Part shown: positions 59,849 through 64,000 of the stretch, in pieces
Position numbering within the stretch: the stretch's first letter is position 1
Layout of the letters: each line of letters starts with the position of its first letter
Assembly: GCA_900552465.1 (NCBI GenBank)
Contig: URZO01000009.1
Span: forward strand, 1-64,000
DNA: 64,000 nucleotides
Reading direction: 5' to 3'
DNA from: an uncultured Parabacteroides sp.
Lineage (GTDB): Bacteria > Bacteroidota > Bacteroidia > Bacteroidales > Tannerellaceae
Position numbers and translations under genes: made by a program
The notes under the pieces: model-generated
What the model saw: the letters and a program-made list of their open reading frames with translations, nothing else
The model's database searches: none
What the model was told of the DNA's origin: nothing

Positions 59849-60301
59849 TTATTCTTCCACCTGTACCTTTACGATCACCTTACGGATATTTCCTTCGCCG
59901 ATACCGGGAGCATGGCCGTCTTCCGGGAAATAGATGGCAAACTGCCCCGGATAGATTTTTGTGAAGGCAGTCGGACGGTCGACATAGAATGTAATGTCTT
60001 TCTGTTCATTATAGGGAGCAGATTCTTCCTGTAATTCACATCCGGGTTTCCAACCGATTTTTTCAACGCCTAACAATGGCATCTGGATGTCAATGTATTT
60101 TTTGTGCGTTTCAATAGCGGCATCTTTTTTTTCTTTTCCGAAGATACTGGCGATGCTTACATATAAACGGGAACCTTCCAACTCATATTTCCCATCTTCC
60201 ATTTTAGAGAAATCAGTGGATTTTACATAATCGAATGCTTTTTTGAATAAAGGATGCAGGCATTCGATTTTTTCTGTGTTGTTCAATGAATCAAGTATCA
60301 T
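59849..60301 (-). CDS. YhcH/YjgK/YiaL family protein
   Basis: 150 residues, the full family length, with the conserved beta-sandwich features: EIHKKYIDIQMPLLGVEKIGW-type segment (here THKKYIDIQMPL), PTAFTKIYPGQFAIYFPEDGHAPGIGEG and a final VRKVIVKVQV, including histidines and glutamates that bind metal. Family members are linked to sialic acid, beta-galactoside or sugar-acid metabolism, but no defined reaction is established here. Monocistronic, divergent from copA. Confidence 0.9.
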   Translation of the reverse strand: MILDSLNNTEKIECLHPLFKKAFDYVKSTDFSKMEDGKYELEGSRLYVSIASIFGKEKKDAAIETHKKYIDIQMPLLGVEKIGWKPGCELQEESAPYNEQKDITFYVDRPTAFTKIYPGQFAIYFPEDGHAPGIGEGNIRKVIVKVQVEE

Positions 60302-60444
60302 ACGTCTTAATTTTTAATTCGTTCATTCATTTGATTATTGGACAAAGGTCGCATATTCGAATGTTAAATAATAGCCCCTTTCTGCAAATAATTCTATTAA
60401 ATTCATGGAATCTTTTTTTAATTCCGGGATAACCGAATAAACCG

Positions 60445-60452
60445 TATCTTTG
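60445..60452 (+). promoter_or_regulatory. -7 promoter element for copA operon
   Basis: TATCTTTG matches TAnnTTTG, 38 bases before the ATG at 60491, supporting that start over the TTG at 60473. Confidence 0.6.
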
Positions 60453-60490
60453 TTATACAATAAGAAATAATTTTGACATTAAAATGCGAT

Positions 60491-62701
60491 ATGAGAGAAA
60501 CAGAAACTAAGATATTGCCCGTTCTTGAAATGAGTTGTGCCGTTTGTGCGGGTAATGTGGAGAGTACGGTGCAGGCTTTACCGGGTGTGGAGAAGGCGGT
60601 CGTAAATTTTGCTGCCAATACGTTGACCGTCACTTATCAGCCTGCTGTTATTACCCTGCAAGCCCTGCAAGCCGCCGTACAGGCTGCCGGATATGATCTG
60701 ATCGTCGAGGCGGAAGATCCTGTGGCCATGCAAGAAGAGATGGCACGTGAGCATTACAGGATACTTAAACGGAATACGATAGGGGCATGGGTGTTATCCA
60801 TTCCTTTAGCCCTGTTAGGGATGGTGTTCATGCATATACCATTCGGAAACTGGATTATGATGCTGCTGGCATTGACTATCATGGTCTTTTTCGGCCGCTC
60901 GTTCTATGTGAGTGGCGTGCGGCATGCGTTGAAGGGAAAGGCCAATATGGATACATTGGTGGCACTCAGTACTTCGATTGCGTTCCTGTTCAGCCTTTTC
61001 AATACCTTGTGTCCCGGTTTTTGGTTGGATAAAGGTTTGGAGCCTCATGTCTATTATGAAGCATCCGGGGTGATCATTGCATTCGTGCTGTTGGGAAAAT
61101 TGATGGAAGAGCGGGCCAAGAACAGTACTTCTTCGGCTATAAAAGGGCTGATGGGGTTGCAGCCTAAGACTGCCCGGCTGGTTACGGATGGGAAAGAGGA
61201 AGAAGTACCGATCTCTACACTTCAGGTAGGAAATGTCGTGAGTGTACGTCCCGGGGAAAAGATCCCGGTAGACGGGACTCTGTTGCAGGGGAGTTCTTCG
61301 GTGGATGAAAGCATGCTGAGCGGCGAACCGATCCCGGTGGAGAAAACGGCAGGCGACCGTGTCCTGGCGGGAACGATCAACCAAAAAGGTGCCTTTACAA
61401 TGGAAGCGACAGGCGTAGGCAACACCACTGTCCTGGCGCAAATCGTACAGATGGTACAAGCTGCACAGGGGAGTAAAGCACCGGTCCAGCGTATTGTTGA
61501 CAAAATAAGCGGTATATTTGTACCTGTCGTTGTCTTGCTTTCACTGATCACATTTGTCTGTTGGCTGGTGATCGGTGGTGAGGGATACTTCTCGTATGCA
61601 CTGCTATCGGCTGTATCGGTCTTGGTAATCGCCTGTCCGTGTGCTTTGGGGTTAGCTACTCCGACAGCTTTGATGGTCGGTATGGGAAAAGGCGCGGAAC
61701 GACATATCCTGATAAAGGATGCTTTTGCACTGGAAAACTTATGTAAGATCGATACGGTTGTGATGGATAAGACCGGGACTTTGACGGAAGGCATTCCGGT
61801 TGTTACGGATTCTTACTGGATTTCAGAGGATAACACTCGTTACCTGGATATCTTATATACGGCGGAACAGAAATCCGAACACCCTTTGGCTTCCGCCATC
61901 ATCCGCTGGTTAGATGATTCCGGGGCAAAGGTCTGTGACACGGATAACTTTGAAAGCCTGACAGGTCGTGGCGTCCGCATCCAGGTGGAGGGTGTCATGT
62001 ATTGGGTCGGTAGCCAAGGATTGTTAGAGATATTCCAGGCAAATGTTCCCGAAAAGGCGTGGAAGCAGATCGGACAGTGGCAGGAAGAGGGGCAAAGCAT
62101 CGTCTTCTACGGGCAGGATGCCACACTGTTGGCTGTCCTGGCTATCTCGGACCGTATCAAGCCCACATCAGTCGCCGCTGTTAAGGAGTTGAAAAAGCAG
62201 GGGATAGAAGTACATCTTCTGACTGGCGACGGCGTACGGACGGCTGAGCGGGTGGCCGCGACATTAGGAATCGATTATTATAAGGCAGAAGTGATGCCCA
62301 GCGATAAGGAAGCGTACATCGTTTCCCTCCAGCAGCAGGGCAAGAAGGTGGCAATGGTCGGCGACGGTATCAACGACTCGCAGGCGCTTGCCCGTGCGGA
62401 TGTCAGCATAGCGATGGGGAAAGGGACGGATATCGCCATGGATGTGGCGATGGTTACGCTCATTACGTCCGACCTGTTGTTGCTTCCCGAGGCTATCCGC
62501 CTGTCGAAGCAGACAGTCCGGCTGATCTATCAGAACCTGTTCTGGGCGTTTATATATAATGTAATAGGCATTCCGTTGGCGGCAGGTGTCTTGTTCCCGG
62601 TAAACGGACTGTTGTTAAATCCGATGTTGGCGAGTGCCGCGATGGCATTCAGTTCCGTATCGGTAGTATTGAATAGTTTACGATTAAAATTCATGAAATA
62701 A
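60491..62701 (+). CDS. copA: Copper-translocating P1B-type ATPase CopA
   Basis: 736 residues from the ATG at 60491. N-terminal HMA domain with metal motif MSCAVC, eight membrane segments with the CPC motif in [17 protein letters not shown], actuator motif [11 protein letters not shown], phosphorylation site [15 protein letters not shown] and GRGVR in the nucleotide domain, and the hinge [21 protein letters not shown]. The CPC and adjacent HMA domain indicate Cu(I) export. Followed by a small HMA protein and a hemolysin III-family gene in one operon. Confidence 0.94.
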   Translation: MRETETKILPVLEMSCAVCAGNVESTVQALPGVEKAVVNFAANTLTVTYQPAVITLQALQAAVQAAGYDLIVEAEDPVAMQEEMAREHYRILKRNTIGAWVLSIPLALLGMVFMHIPFGNWIMMLLALTIMVFFGRSFYVSGVRHALKGKANMDTLVALSTSIAFLFSLFNTLCPGFWLDKGLEPHVYYEASGVIIAFVLLGKLMEERAKNSTSSAIKGLMGLQPKTARLVTDGKEEEVPISTLQVGNVVSVRPGEKIPVDGTLLQGSSSVDESMLSGEPIPVEKTAGDRVLAGTINQKGAFTMEATGVGNTTVLAQIVQMVQAAQGSKAPVQRIVDKISGIFVPVVVLLSLITFVCWLVIGGEGYFSYALLSAVSVLVIACPCALGLATPTALMVGMGKGAERHILIKDAFALENLCKIDTVVMDKTGTLTEGIPVVTDSYWISEDNTRYLDILYTAEQKSEHPLASAIIRWLDDSGAKVCDTDNFESLTGRGVRIQVEGVMYWVGSQGLLEIFQANVPEKAWKQIGQWQEEGQSIVFYGQDATLLAVLAISDRIKPTSVAAVKELKKQGIEVHLLTGDGVRTAERVAATLGIDYYKAEVMPSDKEAYIVSLQQQGKKVAMVGDGINDSQALARADVSIAMGKGTDIAMDVAMVTLITSDLLLLPEAIRLSKQTVRLIYQNLFWAFIYNVIGIPLAAGVLFPVNGLLLNPMLASAAMAFSSVSVVLNSLRLKFMK

Positions 62702-62722
62702 CAATTTAAAATTAGTAAGATT

Positions 62723-62929
62723 ATGGCAACAATGAAATTTAAGACAAATGCCAAATGTGGCGGATGTGTTTCTGCAATAGGTGCAAAACTTAATACGATA
62801 ATGTCTTCGGACGACTGGTCGATCAACCTGGCCGATCCGGATAAAGTGTTGGAGGTAAAAGCAGATATTGCGCCTGCAACCGTGATCGCAACCGTAAAAG
62901 AGGCTGGTTTCAAAGCCGAACAGCTCTAA
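62723..62929 (+). CDS. Small heavy-metal-associated (HMA) domain protein
   Basis: 68 residues with the ferredoxin-like HMA fold; the metal loop is NAKCGGCVSAIGAKL, with CGGC in place of the usual MxCxxC. Such a CopZ-like chaperone would pass Cu(I) to the ATPase encoded 21 bp upstream. The lack of the loop methionine and the tail DKVLEVKADIAPATVIATVKEAGFKAEQL are typical of Bacteroidetes HMA proteins. Confidence 0.85.
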   Translation: MATMKFKTNAKCGGCVSAIGAKLNTIMSSDDWSINLADPDKVLEVKADIAPATVIATVKEAGFKAEQL

Positions 62930-62933
62930 CCGA

Positions 62934-63587
62934 ATGGTTGCCCGACAAAGACAAACTCACGGCGAGGAAGTCGCCAATGTGCTGACACATGGTGCCGGGA
63001 TGCTCTTTGGTATAGCCGCAATCATTGTTTTAATGACAGCGGCTATCCGTAGCGGTAATCCCTGGGCGGTCGGCAGTTTTGCTGTATACTCTGTTTGCAT
63101 GACGCTTTCATACGTGACTTCCACTTTCTATCATGCTTCGACTAACGCGCGGCAGAAAAGACTGTTGCGCCGGTTCGATCATAGTGCCATCTACTTGCAT
63201 ATTGCGGGAACGTATACGCCGTTTACCCTGGTTGCTCTCCGACAGGAAGGTTATTGGGGATGGACACTGTTCGCAATTGTATGGATTGCTGCTGTGGTTG
63301 GCGTCTGGCTCAGTTTTCGCAGGATGAGGAAGAAAGACCATCTGAAAACGGTCTGCTATCTGGCCATGGGCTGGGTGGTCGTTATCGCCTTTAAGCCTTT
63401 GCTCCATGTTCTTCGTGAAACGGATTCTATGGATGTACTGTATTGGCTGATCGGAGGAGGTCTTTTCTATACAGCCGGTAGCCTGTGCTTTTTTCTGGAT
63501 AAATACAAATACATGCATCCGGCCTGGCATCTCTTTGTGCTCGGGGGAAGCGTCTGCCACTTTATATCGGTTTATCTGTTGGTATAA
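62934..63587 (+). CDS. Hemolysin III / YqfA-family membrane protein
   Basis: 217 residues with seven membrane segments and the PAQR-like family signature: GEEVANVLTHGAGMLFGI at the start, SYVTSTFYHASTNARQKRLLRRFDHSAIYLHIAGTYTPFTLV, and a final PAWHLFVLGGSVCHFISVYLLV with conserved His residues. The family is named for hemolysins but its bacterial role is unclear; it may be metal- or lipid-related. Four bases behind the HMA gene, so likely co-transcribed with copA. Confidence 0.9.
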   Translation: MVARQRQTHGEEVANVLTHGAGMLFGIAAIIVLMTAAIRSGNPWAVGSFAVYSVCMTLSYVTSTFYHASTNARQKRLLRRFDHSAIYLHIAGTYTPFTLVALRQEGYWGWTLFAIVWIAAVVGVWLSFRRMRKKDHLKTVCYLAMGWVVVIAFKPLLHVLRETDSMDVLYWLIGGGLFYTAGSLCFFLDKYKYMHPAWHLFVLGGSVCHFISVYLLV

Positions 63588-63630
63588 AAACGAAAGGTGA
63601 AAACTTTTGCCGTTTCCACCTTTCGTTTTT
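63586..63630. terminator. Bidirectional terminator between copA operon and small membrane genes
   Basis: A perfect 14-bp stem, AAAAACGAAAGGTG / CACCTTTCGTTTTT, with T-runs on both strands. It overlaps the hemolysin III stop on the left and the stop of the leftward 35-codon gene on the right. Confidence 0.88.
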
Positions 63631-63736
63631 ATTCTTTCGAATGCTCTCTTTTATATCTCTTTTCACGATATGTCAGAATTGCAATTCCTACAATACTGAA
63701 TATAATCAGACCACTAAATAAATATATTGCTTCCAT
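63629..63736 (-). CDS. Tiny membrane protein, 35 residues
   Basis: ATG at 63736 with a strong AAAGGAGG ribosome site eight bases upstream, stop at 63629. The product is one membrane helix (FSGLIIFSIVGIAILTY) followed by a basic tail (REKRYKREHSKE). The ATG shares one base with the stop of the upstream gene, so they are translationally coupled. Similar small proteins occur in Bacteroides next to DUF6722-type genes, by memory. Confidence 0.7.
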   Translation of the reverse strand: MEAIYLFSGLIIFSIVGIAILTYREKRYKREHSKE

Positions 63737-63960
63737 TATTTACCTCCTTTATTTTTATAAAACTTAAAACCTAATATCATTAAGCCAATTGTAGCTCCAA
63801 CACCTAATAATAAAACTAATAGTTTATCACTTGTTATGTCAAGTAGGGTATTTAATACCACTCCTGCAAATACCAACTTCGCAATATCTACAAAGAAATC
63901 ACCAAGCTTTTCGTTAATGACTATCGGTGTTACCGATGTTTGTACCATTTTGTGTTTCAT
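63736..63960 (-). CDS. Small membrane protein, DUF6722-like
   Basis: 74 residues from the ATG at 63960 (MKHKMVQTSVTPIVINEKLG); an upstream in-frame ATG gives an unlikely extension. Two membrane helices, about 25-40 (IAKLVFAGVVLNTLL) and 49-66 (LLVLLLGVGATIGLMILGF), with a basic end. It resembles small Bacteroidales membrane proteins annotated DUF6722 (tentative). Function unknown. Confidence 0.72.
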   Translation of the reverse strand: MKHKMVQTSVTPIVINEKLGDFFVDIAKLVFAGVVLNTLLDITSDKLLVLLLGVGATIGLMILGFKFYKNKGGK

Positions 63961-64000
63961 AGTCAATGAGTTTATGATTAATAATGAATACAAATATAAA

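Noticed and set aside
59712..60034. Short rightward reading frames near the YhcH gene
   Set aside because: They cross a long hairpin and the antisense of a conserved gene; no domain content.

Overview
The window looks like chromosomal DNA of a gut Bacteroidales bacterium, most likely Parabacteroides. This rests on gene content (V-type ATPase operon, Bat aerotolerance operon, GH127 and GH29 glycosidases, BlaI/M56 modules, HU-family proteins, six-bladed-propeller lipoprotein) and on repeated matches to the Bacteroidetes promoter -7 element TAnnTTTG a short distance upstream of many genes. No rRNA, tRNA, CRISPR array or intact insertion sequence was recognised.

Layout. 1-3266 is the distal part of a V-type ATPase operon (end of subunit B, then D, I, K); the K subunit carries a Na+-binding residue pattern. 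A strong terminator and a ~190 bp palindromic element separate it from a DPP IV-type S9 peptidase (3593-6031). 6126-7300 holds a DUF6261-like gene and an array of 42-bp GC-rich repeats. 7331-10524 is a BlaI repressor / M56 peptidase / lipoprotein operon with an operator-like palindrome over its promoter. 10541-19194 is an accessory metabolic stretch: serine hydrolase, small secreted protein, GH127, GH29, and a membrane-anchored winged-helix regulator divergent from an outer-membrane receptor. 19232-28722 is mostly core: UvrD/PcrA helicase, a second BlaI/M56 pair, nspC, ftsY, rimO, an HU protein and an HU-membrane-LysM fusion. 28880-37250 is the complete Bat operon (MoxR ATPase, DUF58, BatD-like, BatA, fused BatB-BatC, BatD, BatE). 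37274-41158 carries a PAP2 phosphatase, a small HTH protein, a double-Usp stress protein and a PAS histidine kinase. 41308-42081 is a DUF4469/HU-like protein that shares a GEERPGEL peptide with the DUF6261-like protein.

42389-59464 is a surface or extracellular polysaccharide locus in two convergent operons plus one isolated glycosyltransferase. Rightward: UDP-glucuronate decarboxylase-like SDR, two GT2s, a flippase. Leftward: response regulator, sugar-phosphate transferase with a degenerate receiver domain, half-length TolC-type protein, chain-length protein with a degenerate kinase domain, O-antigen polymerase, GT2, two GT4s and a phosphoribosyltransferase-HAD fusion. The leftward operon has a recognisable promoter followed by an intrinsic terminator in its leader, suggesting attenuation control. 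At the locus border, an 18-bp perfect inverted repeat flanks a promoter and two opposed terminators (42094-42394), which has the design of an invertible phase-variation switch. The locus is visibly more AT-rich than the flanking core genes, consistent with exchange between strains.

59849-63960 returns to housekeeping/accessory genes: a YhcH-family protein, a CopA-type copper ATPase with a small HMA protein, a hemolysin III-family membrane protein, and two very small membrane-protein genes read leftward.

The strongest candidates for undescribed biology are the invertible-looking segment at 42.1-42.4 kb, the receiver/pseudo-receiver polysaccharide machine with a leader terminator and no Wza-type exporter, the PRTase-HAD fusion, the HU-LysM envelope protein, and the two GEERPGEL-bearing proteins next to palindromic repeat arrays.
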